Shown piece after piece: positions 22,501-34,274 of a DNA stretch of 64,000 nucleotides. The position numbers and the translations under genes were made by a program. The stretch is from Isoetes taiwanensis (Eukaryota > Streptophyta > Lycopodiopsida > Isoetales > Isoetaceae), in the NCBI GenBank assembly GCA_021234155.1, contig JAJEKV010000042.1, forward strand, positions 1,043,864 to 1,107,863, written 5' to 3'. Under the pieces are notes generated by a model. That model searched no databases. It had not been told where the DNA came from and saw only the letters and a list, made by a program, of their open reading frames with translations. The stretch's first letter is position 1. Each line of letters begins with the position of its first letter.

Positions 22501-25500
22501 GGCTGAAGATCAAAATTTGGTTGATAGTGATGTTAAGTCTGGTACATGGTCACAGGTGTTAACAGGACAGTCTTGTGAATTTCAGTGTGATATCAGCAAT
22601 CATTCGAAGGATAGTTACAAGTTTTCTTTTGATAAATATCTAGAATGGCAGTCCTCCCACATGTCACCACGCTAAGTTTACAAATAGAGACTGCTACATG
22701 CTCTTTTATATCAGACAGAATTTGGTCATGAATGATTCTTACGTTGACAAGCAACGAGAATGGTACAGGTGTAGAAAGATATGGTTCAGAAATATGGTTT
22801 GGCAGCCATGGCTTATCTGGTGGTTGAGTTTGCTCTATCTTATGAGCACTGCTTGATCTCAGGGGGGATGCTTTTTCCCTTTCTGTTAGTTTTCTTTTTA
22901 GTTTTCAGCCATGCACGTCATCAGGGGGGATGTTATTGTCATACTCCACGTTTGTTGATGACTGTGCATGCTGAGTCACCACCTATTGCTGACGTGGCAG
23001 TCTACATATTAGCCATAGTCACGCCTGATTCTAGTTAGTTCACTCCATAGCATTTGTTAGCTTGCGCTTGTCTCTTGCATCTTTTTTTTACATTCTTCAT
23101 CACCTCACTAGATCCTATCAGCACAAATCATCAATACATCGGCAAACACACCTTTTCAAGACAAAAAAAAATATCACAAATTTCACACCAAAACTTTGAC
23201 GTAGCAACCTCCAAAAGCCCTCTATTCTGGGACAAATTCCCTTTGCACAATCTAAAAGAATTTTGGTAACATCTTCACATTCTTCTTCAGGTAATTACGT
23301 TCTCCTTGAGCTGGTCCAGATATCATGTTGAGTAGAATGATGTCAAGGAAGGAATCAGAAAGAAAGGTCTATTGATGAACACTCAGGTGAAGGACAAAGA
23401 AACTGCCTTATCCTAGGCTCATGTGCAGGTTAGTTTATATACTACCACCATGCACACGCACACATGACACGTATCACTACTAGCCATTTGTTTCGTATAT
23501 ACCAACACTTGAATGGTTTGAAACAAGCACCAAGGTGCTGGCAGAAGAAGATTAATTCGCCTCTTCTTCAGCTTGGTTACAGCAGATCAAAATCAGATCG
23601 TAATCTCTATTAGAAGCATATGTATTTGGAACATAGTTCTTTATGCCGATAGCATGATGCTTACTGGCTATGCAACTAATTTGCTGGAGCAGACGAAAAA
23701 AATTGTTAAAGCAAAGCTTTGAGACTAACAGTTTGTGCTTGATGCATTAGTGTGGAGTAGAAGTATGGCAGCAAGCTCAAGGTATTCATCTTAGTCAGGA
23801 GAAATAGATTAAGGGGCCACTGCCAAATATCAATGACAGACTGTAAATTTGTTCTTACACCATATGCACCAGCTCCAGAAGTTGTCTCTTGGCTCTAATG
23901 ATGATGCATATCCTCCTCTATATAGACAATTGGTTACATTATCGAACAATCACTCGGCCAGACTTGGTATAAGCCTCTAATAAACAATTGATTGGAGGCC
24001 TTAGCTATCTAGAAATTACTCGACCAGACTTGATATGTGCACTAGGCATTTTATCAAGTTTATGCAACACATTAAGCGCCATTATTAGAGAACACCAAAA
24101 ATGTGCTGCAGTATTTACATGGTACCCAAACAGAAGATATGTTTATTTCCGAGCAAAACACTAGAATCGAAATTTATTTACAGATGCAACTACGGTCTTT
24201 AGTGATCTAGAGTAGGTGGTCTATACATTTCTTACTTGACAGTTTCCTAGATCCAATCTACTGTCAGGACAAGTACCACTAAGGCCAAGTTGAATTAAAA
24301 GCAATGTGTACTGCTGCTCAATAAATGCTATCATTAGTTCATCTATTTTTTGACAATCAATTGAACGTGCTTGTGACAATAGTGGATCTACTCAGCATGT
24401 AAAAGATGCCAATTAACGTCCTCTTACCACACATGTAATGTGCAAGTTAGCTGGCTATGATACAATATACAATACTAAATCTAGATTGCATTCGACAAGC
24501 AGGACATAAACTGCTAAATGAAGTAATCTAAAGGAGCTGCATACTCGAAAAAATCTCGACGGAGGCGTGCATTGAGTTGGAAGGATTTGGCCAGTCATTA
24601 TCCATAATAACTTACCAACTTCGAATGCCCAACTTCAGATGCCCAACATAATGTCAATATTGAGATGCTTACATAACAACTGCCTTAAGGGAACAAGAAT
24701 TGGTCTCAGGAGGCAGAGAACTTTTTTGACGCAATCATGGCTTGACAAAGCCTTTGATAGGCCACAGTTAACTTACGAAAGAAGTGCCTCACATTACTTC
24801 CTTTGGAAAGAGGAACGTTAATCAACATGCAGCATTCATGTAGTGTGTCCTCCTCAGAAGGGGTGTTAGGAAAGTTGCTAACCTCGCCTCTGACTCATCA
24901 CAGTCTGGCACATGTCATGGCTGACATATACATATGACATGACTTAGAACTTCGGACTCGGCTAACTTGCTTGACCAGGTTATCAATTGTCTGCTGACGT
25001 GGCAGGGTCATGTGCCACAATTAACTAGTTTCCATTCATCTAGTTTTTATGCTCTGGGTCTTTGGACGCCTTCAAAGCCTACTTTTATAGCTGATCTATC
25101 ACAGGCCAATGAATTCTCCTCGTAAAGTTTTTGCTTTCCTTCAAAGTTGTTAGATCCTTTCAGCATCTTACGTATCCAGTTTTAACAGTGCCTTCACCAT
25201 TATATGCTGGTGATCTTTGCATTGGTAATACAGGATGGGTGTTGACATGAGAATTAGTTCTTGTAGATACCTCCCATTTCTGTCAGGATATGGGAAAGCA
25301 GCCGAAGACCCCACAAAGCAAATGATTTTAAGGGTGAAATTTGTGTCTTTAATTTCATGCATATTTCATTGTTCGATTGAAATTAAAAGTTCTCTTGTAC
25401 ACCATGTATCAGGAATAGATTAGTCCATATCTATGCATCTTTGGAAAGCAGATTAGGATTTTTAACAATCAGCAAGAATCTTACACATAATATAAAAGCA

Positions 25501-28500
25501 ACAATTATAGAAAAAAGAGTTATTTAACACAGACCTGTACATAGGACAGCTGCACAAACTTTGGTTCCGTTATTGCCTCGTCTGACTCTCGAAACAAGCG
25601 TTTCTTAAAAAGCAGCTTATGTTGTAAAACTTCACCCTTATTTCTTTCTCCAGTACTCTTTATTTCAGCAACAAGATCCCCAATGTATTTGTTGTCATCC
25701 AAGCATATGTGCTCCTCTACACACACGTGTACAGAACATTAAGTACATAGACAAAGAGCCAAATGAGGGCTCATCTCCATTCTTTGACACTTTATGAGGA
25801 CCTACCCCAAGGAAGGGGATGTATTATTGGCTGCTCCCTACCTATACCTAACCACAGGTAAAGGGGACAAGTGTACAGACTGTTTGTTGGGGTTGCCTTC
25901 ATTTATTAGCCAGACTATGAATAAGGAACAAAACCCACAACAGGGTCCAATATCACCCAAGACACGAATACCATTAAACAGAAAGAGGGAATAAGGTCCT
26001 CTTTCTGTATGTAAAAATGTAATGTGATTTATTCACGATCTCGTAGAGACCCTACGGTCTAGAAAACAAAAAATTAACTATGGAGATTTTACTTCATTCT
26101 GTTGCATAAGCAACAATCCAAAACCATAGCATTAGATAAAGCAGTTATTGAATTAAGGGATTCGTCTTTACCACTTGCATTATCAACCAAAGATTTTGTT
26201 GTAGAGGAAACTTTGTGACACTCGAATAGACCAAATGTACTGTATTCCGAGAGCTTTATAATTTTAGCAATTTCCTGAAAAGATTAGATGGCATTACAAC
26301 AACATCCTTCGGTTTCCAGTAGAAGATCCAAATATTAATCAATGCACTATACTACCACACTAATAACCATGTAGTGCAAGCAGCAGATGGAAATTTCATG
26401 TTAAAGTTCTTAATGCAGCTTTACAGATCACACTAGCAGTTCTTTCCTGGTGTTAATGATTACTGCTCCTATGCCTTGGAACATTATTAATGTAGTTGAA
26501 GGATTTCAGGATGTTGATTAAAGTCACTATCTTTCAAGTAATCCTATCGAACACTAGCATAGGCTGCACATTTGTAAAAGCTAATTGACCAAACCTATAT
26601 AATGATCTTTTGACGTCTGGAAAGAACAAATACCTCGATAGCATCGGCAACAGTAGTCGTCATATCATAATGAAGTTCCTCAAATGTCCCATCAAGGAAA
26701 AATGCTAATGTTGTTAGTTTCCTCCCATCTAGCAGGGCTTCTATCTCCTCTTGAACGGGAAGAATGCACCTTGGACCAGATTTGACAGAACGTTTCAACG
26801 AATTCCATGTATTTATAGCCAGCGACCGGATCTCTTTATCACCATTCTGATCATTGGCAATACTGTGAACATATTGTGAAAGATATTCCACAAAGTCCTT
26901 GCTTGGCGGCATTGCTGAGGAACACAAGTGGAAGAGCTGCCATGCCTTCAATGACCATGACCTAGACAGATAAGGACCATAAAACAATATTGTAATTGTA
27001 TTTCTACCATGTGACCTATATATGGTTCATTATGCTCTAGGTAAAAATGGCATCATATGTTTATGGCTCACTATGTCCCAATGAAAATGCATCACATATT
27101 GAGGAGTCACCAACCCTTTGAAACATGAAAATAACAGCACACCTTAACTTTCCATGCTATTTAATTTTATATCATGTTCCATTTTATTCCACATGGGAAA
27201 CCATAATGTTTGAAAATACAAAATCCCTGAAGGGAAAATGTCACAGCTAAATGAAGGATGGAAGGAGGGGGGAAATGATTTATTAATCATCTACGGGGGA
27301 CCCATAGGGTCTACAAGACCAAAAATATACAGAATTATGATAGCCTCCAAGACAGTAAAATATTCAATCCCTAAAAACATCTAGCCAAACTTCAACGAAA
27401 AATCTCCTAGTCCAATAAGCTGCTCTGGAGAACGCTCTGATTCCTACCATGTTTTTTATTATTAGTGTCTATGGAAGGTGACTATCAGACCAACAATACA
27501 TTATAAACTATAAACAGCTAGGAGCAAGTAATGTGCATCTTAGTAAAGGTACAAATTAAAGCTGAATATTGAAGATTAAGGTAACTCTGGGTTTTTTCTA
27601 GCAGCTGGAGCAAAATGTGAGATGCATTGTTTCTTTACTTTGAAAGACTGCTTATAGTTCCTGCAAGCTGCGTTTAACCCTTTTAGAGAACCTCAAGGAA
27701 ACAATAGTTGTAAATGCGGAAAAACAAGCAAATGGGTGGGAGATCCCAAGATAAAAGTGCTAGTTCTAGTTCATGACAAGGAAACGCATGGGGAAGGCAA
27801 GGGCATGGCATCTGATAAACTAAAGCAACAAATAATGGATCCTTGTTTTTGCTTACCAACTTCCACAAAAATAGGCTGAACAAAAGAAGCATCTGCATGA
27901 CGTAAACATAAGAGGTAAAACCCCAATGCATACAGAACCAAGCTAATCAGAATGTAGCCAAACCTACCTCAGTCTGCTAGGTATACATATTACCAGTATC
28001 TACTAACCAGGCGCATACCCAGGATTCAGCGGTGATAGCACTACATCCGGTTGACAGGGCTCCACAATTATATCACCAACGGGCAGGAATTGAGCTTTCT
28101 CAAAGCTTATTCCAACAATGCCCAAACCAGTAGCAAGACCTGAATACAGTCCCTCGTTAAAAATAAATAAATCACACACTGGCGGCTTAATACGACGGCT
28201 TACGACTCTCTGTCTCCGCATCAAGTACATCAGCAGCTATCCCAATCCTATCATCACTATGCCCATTTTTTTATCATTTCCCCAGTTTAAAACATCAAGT
28301 ACTAAACATTGCTGACATAGAACTGCACCTTTAAAACGACAAAACACTTCAAAGAAACTTGCCAGTTCAAAACTTAATCACTCGACCCTATTTTTTGGGC
28401 CTGACGGATAGCCTATACCTCTAGTTGAGTTAAAAATAAGCAGATAAAGTTTTTAACTGCAAAGAGCACTCTTCATGAACATCTAAATTAAATTGTTCGA

Positions 28501-31500
28501 TTTCCATAAGAAGAAATAACTGAATGTACCTCTCTGGATTTCTGCGAGTTTGCTTTGAGATCTGAATGAACAGTTCATCACGAAGTTCTGCATGCTTCAG
28601 ACAATGTTTGTATATCTTATTTATCAAAGACAAATGTTCTTCCTTAGTCAATGTAACTCCAGCAGGAATATCAACACCCATGTATTTAAGAATGACATGG
28701 AAAACGTTGACAGCTTGTCCAAGAAGCTCAGCACTCATTCTGGTCAATGAAGTTGGTATTGGCTCCTAGAAGAATAAGTAACATAGTAAAGCATAAAGAC
28801 GCCTTATAACTGAACACACCAGAAAACTCTGATAGTAAAAGGAAGCACCTTTTGAAAAGAAAGCATGTCCTCCAGGCTAAACTTCTCTCTGGTTGTAGAT
28901 GATGTTGGGGCTTGCTTGTTGACCAAGCCCCATTTTGTGCCAGGCTTCTGCATTGACCTGATAAACTCGTCTGTCTGCGCATATGATTGCAAATTGTTTA
29001 TAACGCATGGGCAAAGGAGTACTAGAGATCATTAAAACAAGAACAAGAGATATGTTGCTCTCGCAAAGGCCCAGAACCTAAAAGGCAATATTTATAACGG
29101 CAAATACAAAAGACATAAGCTTGAATTGACAAATAAAAGAAAAAAGACGCAACCAAAAAATAAAAAGTTTTGCAAATAAAAGTTTAGTAAATACAACGCA
29201 TTATCCCTTGATATATCAAACAAAGATAATCATAACCACATCTCTTAGATTATACTCTGATATCAAGGCCAAGGAATACTCTGTCCAATCTATGGTGAAA
29301 TGCATACCACAATTTTGGAGAGTTATGATCATTTGTCAATTTTAAAATTTTTAGCATTTTAGTTGATGAGCAGATACTCTTTAAAGGAAGAAGGCTGTTC
29401 AGTTGAATTACCTTTTCAAAGAAATGGGCAGGGTACATTTATAACTCGAGTTTAGGGAAATATGGGGGCTGCATATTCCAGAAGAAGTACAAAGGAAAGG
29501 TCCATCAAAATCTCTAAAGACCAGGTAATATGCTGTTGAAGCCCGCGATTGTGTAACAAGAAGTTGTCAGGGATTAAAGCTTCTACCTTGCACACAAAAC
29601 CATGCCTTACCTTAGCCATTTTGACTAGTTACTAATCCTCAGTCTTGTATGACATATATCTGTAAACATGTCTATTATTCAATTGAAAAGAAAAGAAAGA
29701 AAGATTTATTAACGCTTCACGTGAAGACCAAGGGTCTATGAGACCATAACATAAACAGAATACAAGACCTTCAGGAGGAAACCCTCCTGTTATCTAAGAA
29801 AAGTATGGAAACAAAAAATATTAAGTTTAACAATTGAAAATCAAAAAATCCTCTGCTCAGATAGGATTTGGCTGGAGACAGTCCATTCGCTCCTCGTGGC
29901 TGCTGCAAAATACTTCAATACCCCCTTGGCCTGCTTCGGCCAAGCTTGCTGCTTGGCCTCTTCTTGGAAAGACTTTATGTTTCATGTGGCTGCTGATCGT
30001 TTTATCTTCTTAGACAGTGCCAAAGTTACCCCTTTAGGTCGATACTCTTCTCGGTGGTGAGCCTTACTAACCTCTTATCATCGCTTTTGTCTCTTGTGAT
30101 GAAAGAAATCAGTTATTTTGCCGTTTCAGGCCTTATTGGATTCTTTTTGTTTGAGAATATTTCTCCTTTCTAGAGATAGTTCTCATGGCGAAAGTGAGAT
30201 ACACATTTCTGATCGTAATACTTCAACAGCTGTCGCAGATGTGGGATCTCTAAAAAGACAATGATATCTGCCTCTCTAATAATGTAATAGTTGGGCAGGT
30301 AAAAATAATAAAATGTTCTTCCTCGACTGACCATGTTTAGATCGCATTGGGCACTTCCCGATCCTCACGACTAATCTTTTTCACTCTACCAACTCCTTAA
30401 CCTCCAGCTGGTGAGATGACACTCTAAACTGCCCCATAGAGTATCTCACTTTGTTCGGTGATCCATATTCTCCAAATATCCAGGTCTTATAATGAACCCA
30501 TCCGCTGATATATTGCTTGTGAAGCATTCCGGTAGAATTTCTTTTTGCAGCTCTTTGATGGGATTCACCCATGTATTTGAAAACATACAGATACTCCAAG
30601 CTTCATGTATGAGGTTGATTGATTTCTTGCTGAGTAAAATTCACAGATTGTCATCCATTATAATTGTAGTGAAAAGGTGTATTATTTCCATAGAGAAACC
30701 CATCTCCTCAAACAATTTAGATGTCCTTGTGAACCAACAGCTTACCTTGGTCTGCCAATGTTTTAGACTCCACACATATGCCAGCCAGGGAAGTCTTCTT
30801 TGACCTTCTTTGTGACTGTCCAAGACGGTGTAAACCTATGTAAGTATCGCCACTGTTTCTCAAGGCAATTCCTGATCTTCGAGGTTTTGCATTAAACCGC
30901 GCATTATCATGGGGTACCGAATCATGGAGAAAACTACGTCAATCATAGAAGTTGGGCAAGCCCATGATGGCATAATTCCAAGTGAGGCATAAGGAACTTC
31001 AGTATGGCATATTGCAAGGTTCCCAAATAGCCCGTGGGAGGCAGGTCTATTTAAATAATCTCCGTGAGATTTCTCATTAAATATAGTAAACATTTTTCTA
31101 GATCCTATCCTCCATTATATATGATAAACAATGATGATCTTCTTATTACTTCTGTTCTTGTAGTACTTTAATCGGTGAAATCCCTTTGAAGAGATGATTA
31201 CTATGTCAAATGGAGCAAAATTAATGAGGAAAAGGGAAACTCTAGATGGTAATAATAGGCATCCTGCTCTCAAATGCTGCAAGCAACCCAGTCCTGAGGA
31301 AAATTACTACCATTATTTTTACCCCTCTGGTTCATAAGACCATTCCATTTTCGTTATAGTATAAAAACATAGAGATGGAGAGCAATAACACCTGAAGCTT
31401 TTCAAGAACAGGACTTGCTGCAGCCAAATCTGGATCCAAAGATATAGGTGCACAGCTGAACCTATAAAGCATGATAACAATCAATAATTTCACTGCTTCA

Positions 31501-32357
31501 AGTTCAAAGATGTGTACAATATCCTAGATATACTTCTTCTGATATCATAATTCCTCATAGATATCCGCAAATATAAAAAACATAGATGTAACACCTTTAG
31601 GACGAAAGCGCAAGCAGCCATTAGAACTTAGCTTGCCAGACTTTATTGAGGATCATCCTCGCTAGAAAATTTATAAAAACTGATCATTTACTCGTACTCT
31701 TTTTATCTTGTAATTCAAATACCAAAAGTCACAAATAGTGGATTGCGAGGAATACTTAGTTCTGGACATGATATAGCACAAGAATGACTGCTTTAGCTCA
31801 TAGCAGATAGCACAAGAGGGACATTTTCTGTCTGCTACAATGCTTCTTACAGTGCTGAAAATATGCTGATTCTGTCTAGTTCTGCCAAGTTAATTGTGAA
31901 GCACAGGGAGCTTGGATTTTAGCTGCTCTAAAAGTAAGTCTTAACCTACTGTTATGACAGCAACACAAGTAGAGAAACTGTGTACCCATTGTCTCGATCC
32001 ACTGTTCTAACAGAATCATTCGGTTGTCCTGCTTGATAATCTTGTGTTTGATCTCCACTCAACCGTTGACAAGCCTCACTTTCGTTACTGTTCCAGCCAA
32101 AATTTAATATTAGATAAAGCATATAGATTGAAGACATGCAACAGCATGCACGTTCCTAAGCATTGGCCATTTTTCGCCATGCAACAACACTTTCCGCCAT
32201 GTGCAGGTCATATGCAAGGGTGCAACAGACTTAACTAATAAAACCAAACATACCGTGTAGAATCAACAGTCACAACATCGTGCGAATTCATAGACGCAGA
32301 ATGCTTGGAGCTCACTGGAGGCTTTCTGATCCGTGAAGGTCTAGTATCATCCATCAT
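11076..32357 (-). CDS. KCBP: KCBP/ZWICHEL kinesin-14 (MyTH4-FERM-coiled coil-motor-calmodulin binding)
   Basis: Coding exons, 5' to 3': 32357-32254, 32087-31986, 31461-31392, 28974-28849, 28765-28530, 26961-26634, 26274-26172, 25716-25535, 18276-18161, 17120-17024, 16198-16046, 15984-15838, 15692-15492, 15426-15262, 15171-15022, 14953-14759, 14633-14507, 14347-14145, 12760-12578, 12363-12268, 11853-11656, 11595-11324, 11241-11076. All introns are GT-AG and phase is kept. The sum is 3720 bp, 1239 residues (Arabidopsis KCBP is about 1260). A MyTH4 domain begins near residue 120 ([20 protein letters not shown]). FERM lies at about 320-600 ([41 protein letters not shown]). A coiled coil spans about 640-850. 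The motor runs 868-1190 with GQTGSGKT 953-960, SSRSH 1069-1073 and DLAGSE 1099-1104. The C-terminal helix [16 protein letters not shown] binds calmodulin/KIC in the family; calcium thereby releases the motor from microtubules. The family acts in cell division and in trichome and cytoskeletal shaping. The second ATG (32354) is an equally good start; no 5' UTR exon is placed. Confidence 0.95.
17580..17850 (-). repeat. SINE-like, tRNA-related GC-rich insertion in KCBP intron 9
   Basis: On the minus strand GGTTCGAATCC (17795-17805) is a perfect B-box. Upstream at the expected spacing, GGCTTGATGGTTGG is an A-box-like segment. A GC-rich body with two GGATCGCGCCA..TGGC repeats follows. The piece contrasts sharply with the AT-rich intron. 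I cannot see clear target duplications or a defined tail. Confidence 0.45.
18437..19291 (-). mobile_element. LINE reverse-transcriptase fragment in KCBP intron 8
   Basis: The minus-strand frames contain [38 protein letters not shown], then [14 protein letters not shown] and LARLERKC. This is the order of non-LTR RT motifs: YAD(D) box, the LN..KTK(V)VF motif and the Y.YLGV..-like segment. The YADD box reads YADVPP, so a frameshift or substitution destroyed it. Frames change near 19000 and 18780. The last piece (18796-18437) is open but unrecognised. Similar text occurs in the LINE at 48490-51440. Confidence 0.65.
19521..19592. repeat. TATC/ACCT microsatellite
   Basis: Three ACCT units are followed by about 15 TATC units. 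It lies in KCBP intron 8. A shorter TATC run sits near 59508-59525. Confidence 0.9.
20508..20695 (+). repeat. 5' LTR of the Copia-like element
   Basis: 188 bp. It is immediately followed by the primer site. It matches the 3' LTR with scattered substitutions and one short indel near 20586. Confidence 0.88.
21485..22675 (+). pseudogene. Gag-like reading frame of the Copia-like element, four stops in one frame
   Basis: A single frame is open from 21485 to 22675 except for TAG at 21929, TAG at 22223 and TGA at 22472; TAA ends it at 22673. The first part is Copia gag-like: [28 protein letters not shown], and [16 protein letters not shown] correspond to the N-Y-W-K..., LW..V and A.E.W..L segments of Copia gag. 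The rest (including [16 protein letters not shown]) is not recognised and has no CCHC knuckle. No ATG starts the frame (GTG at 21485); a true start may lie upstream or be lost. Confidence 0.6.
22931..23120 (+). repeat. 3' LTR of the Copia-like element
   Basis: 190 bp. It is preceded by a purine tract and followed by the GCACA target duplication. Confidence 0.88.
26020..26062. repeat. Dispersed short repeat, copy 1
   Basis: TGATTTATTCACGATCTCGT followed by AGACCCTACGGTCTAGAAAA. It resembles copies at 27276-27345 and 29700-29768, all three on the same strand. Located in KCBP intron 7 territory. Confidence 0.4.
27276..27345. repeat. Dispersed short repeat, copy 2
   Basis: TGATTTATTAATCATCTACG, then GGGGACCCATAGGGTCTACA and AGACCAAAA. 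It lies in KCBP intron 5. Confidence 0.45.
29700..29768. repeat. Dispersed short repeat, copy 3
   Basis: AGATTTATTAACGCTTCACG, then TGAAGACCAAGGGTCTATGA and GACCATAAC. It is preceded by an AAAGAAAAGAAAG run and lies in KCBP intron 3. Confidence 0.45.
30381..31093 (-). pseudogene. Decayed unrecognised ORF in KCBP intron 3
   Basis: A frame from 31093 to 30641 is broken only by stops near 30860 and 30833; it then shifts into the frame ending at 30381. Text such as [34 protein letters not shown] and [17 protein letters not shown] looks like former protein-coding sequence. I do not recognise the family; a transposon protein is the most likely source. Confidence 0.4.
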
Positions 32358-32819
32358 CACAGGAATCTCCACAAACCAATAAAATACTCTAAATGCATTC
32401 GGCCAGCGATCCTTCAAAATAGCCTAAATGGTTTGTTCTCATTCTTTGAGGGAAAAAAATCGCCATTTCTGTTTGAATGGCGCCAAACATTTGTTAATCT
32501 CCCGCTGTGTTAGTCAGATGTGAAGACAGAAGCAACTCGATCAGGTGCAAAACTGCTCTTTTCAAGGATCCTTCTTGCGTACCTGCCAACTTTTTTTGTA
32601 GATTTTGTTTCAACGGACAAGGTTGCCATTGGCCAACTTTAACGTCATATTTGTTTGTTGGAAGGATTTTCTTCTTTTTGGTTGCCCAAGGGCAAATGAT
32701 GGGCCTATAGGCGGGTTTTCTGTTTTGACGGCCTACATCGTTTTGGAGGGCTTTTTCTTTTGGAGGATAGAGATTTTTGTGCACCTGCGTTGTTAGCGTT
32801 ATTGGGTTGCCTTTAGAGG
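32358..32819. promoter_or_regulatory. Presumed 5' UTR/promoter side of KCBP
   Basis: Upstream of the KCBP start codon on the minus strand. I place no transcription start or TATA box. A possible 3' splice site lies shortly before the ATG (TTTAG near 32389), so the 5' UTR may be spliced. Confidence 0.3.
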
Positions 32820-32976
32820 CGCCTCACATGTAAATTTTTACGCATTCACATGAACTAAATTTGAGACGGCCGGTTTGTCATCTGAGCCAGTCGTCCCCAA
32901 ACTGCTGGAGCAGTTCAGACCTGAGCGTCTTGAACGGCTTGACGTCCGGCAAGTTTTGCCGCTGACATGTGAGGCG
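32820..32976. mobile_element. Small inverted-repeat element (MITE-like) upstream of KCBP
   Basis: CGCCTCACATGT at 32820-32831 is repeated in inverted orientation at 32965-32976, giving a 157-bp unit with no ORF. It lies about 460 bp upstream of the KCBP start. Target duplications are not clear. Confidence 0.4.
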
Positions 32977-34137
32977 TCCCTTAGCTGTCGTTGATTAGCG
33001 TTAGGGGTCGTTAGGTTTTAATCTGGCGGTTCATCCCCATCCTCTGCATATTCCGCCTATGCAATGGAGTTTTTGTCGATGTCGTTCTTCTGGGAACTCG
33101 GCTATGACGCCGCCCTTCTTCACAAGCCATCACTGCAGCATTAGGTATAAGCAAAATGTTGAAAGGAAGCTCTTTTCTCCGATAGAGGTATAAGCCATTG
33201 CCGAAAGCTTGAAAATTCAGCTTCTTTTTTTTTTCTAGGAAAGCCCTCGTGCAAAAAATATGTTAATACAGAACAGAAAGACCTTAGACTTTCATTACCT
33301 GTGCTAGCGATGTGGCCGCTAATGTTTTCACATTTAAAAGAGCAGATGCCCTACTTGTGCATATCATACCCTGCAAAACGCATTCGGCACTGTGAGTTTT
33401 GGCAGAATCTAATTTCATGCTACGTATTATCTAATCCACGAGCAATTCGAAGTAATCTGGATCATTTTGCTAGATCATTCTCCATTTCTAACAGATTTAA
33501 GGGCAACCCACAATACGTTAGCAACTTATTTTTGGGTTGCTAACCTAGTTTGGTGTGTAGGGGTGAATATTTCGGTATATCTACAAATACACTCGGAATT
33601 GTGCTTTTTGTACAGGCCATGTGCCATTTGTTTTGGACTTTGCCTATTTTGTGTTTTCCCCTTTGTATTCGCACGTTGTTAGGCTATTCTTTTTTATCGC
33701 TTCTATCTATTTGTGCGCCGGCGATTGCGGTGAGTTTGAGCCCATCGGGGAGCTCCTATCGGCCTTCGTCTTCGTCTATTTGTAGGCTATCGAACTACTA
33801 CTTAATGGCCACTTCCCAAAAGTAGTTCCTTTGTCATTTGCAATTTAAACAAGGTGCTGCGCACGGAGGGTTGCCCTTCGGTGGCCTGAAGATGTGTTTG
33901 CTTGGTTTTTATTTTGTTGTTTTTATCTTCTAAAGCAACCCCAACCTCTAATGGTAGAGCAAAAACCATGTATATGCCACAAAATACTTCCTTTAATAAT
34001 TATTTCCCTATATTGCACAGCTTCACACGACAAGATATTTATTGCAAGCAACCCTACTTCATGCATGGCTATGCAAGCTGCTAGTAGGAATCTCTTGCTC
34101 ACAAATGGTAGTGGATGTGCATCGACTCAAAATGGAA
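32977..34137. other. No gene seen
   Basis: Mixed sequence with short unsupported frames. Nothing recognisable on either strand. Confidence 0.35.
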
Positions 34138-34274
34138 GTGACCGCCAGTTTATTGGCAACAGCCAGTTTGAAGCAATTTTCAGCATATGCTGGGCATATT
34201 CTAGCATATACTCGAAATATGCCGAAAACCCACTTGTGCGAGGGTTTGCCCCCCTAGGGAAAACCCAAAAATGG
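34138..34274. repeat. Direct repeat flanking the decayed gene, left copy
   Basis: Starts GTGACCGCCAGTTTATTGGC, passes through AGCAATTTTCAGCATATGC and ATATGCCGAAAACCCAC, and ends in a CCCCCTAGGG...AACCCAAAAATGG block. It aligns along its length with 38706-38841 in the same orientation. Confidence 0.6.

Larger units (their letters stand above)
20508..23120 (+). mobile_element. Complete non-autonomous Copia-like LTR element in KCBP intron 8
   Basis: 5' LTR 20508-20695 (188 bp) and 3' LTR 22931-23120 (190 bp) are clearly homologous. Both start TGTTA and end CTATCA. GCACA at 20503-20507 is repeated exactly at 23121-23125, a perfect 5-bp target duplication. TGGTATCAGAGCC (20696-20708) follows the 5' LTR as tRNA-Met primer site, and a purine tract (CAGGGGGGA) precedes the 3' LTR. 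The internal 2.2 kb has one long decayed frame and no protease, integrase or RT. It is antisense to KCBP and, being intronic, is presumably removed by splicing. Confidence 0.9.
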
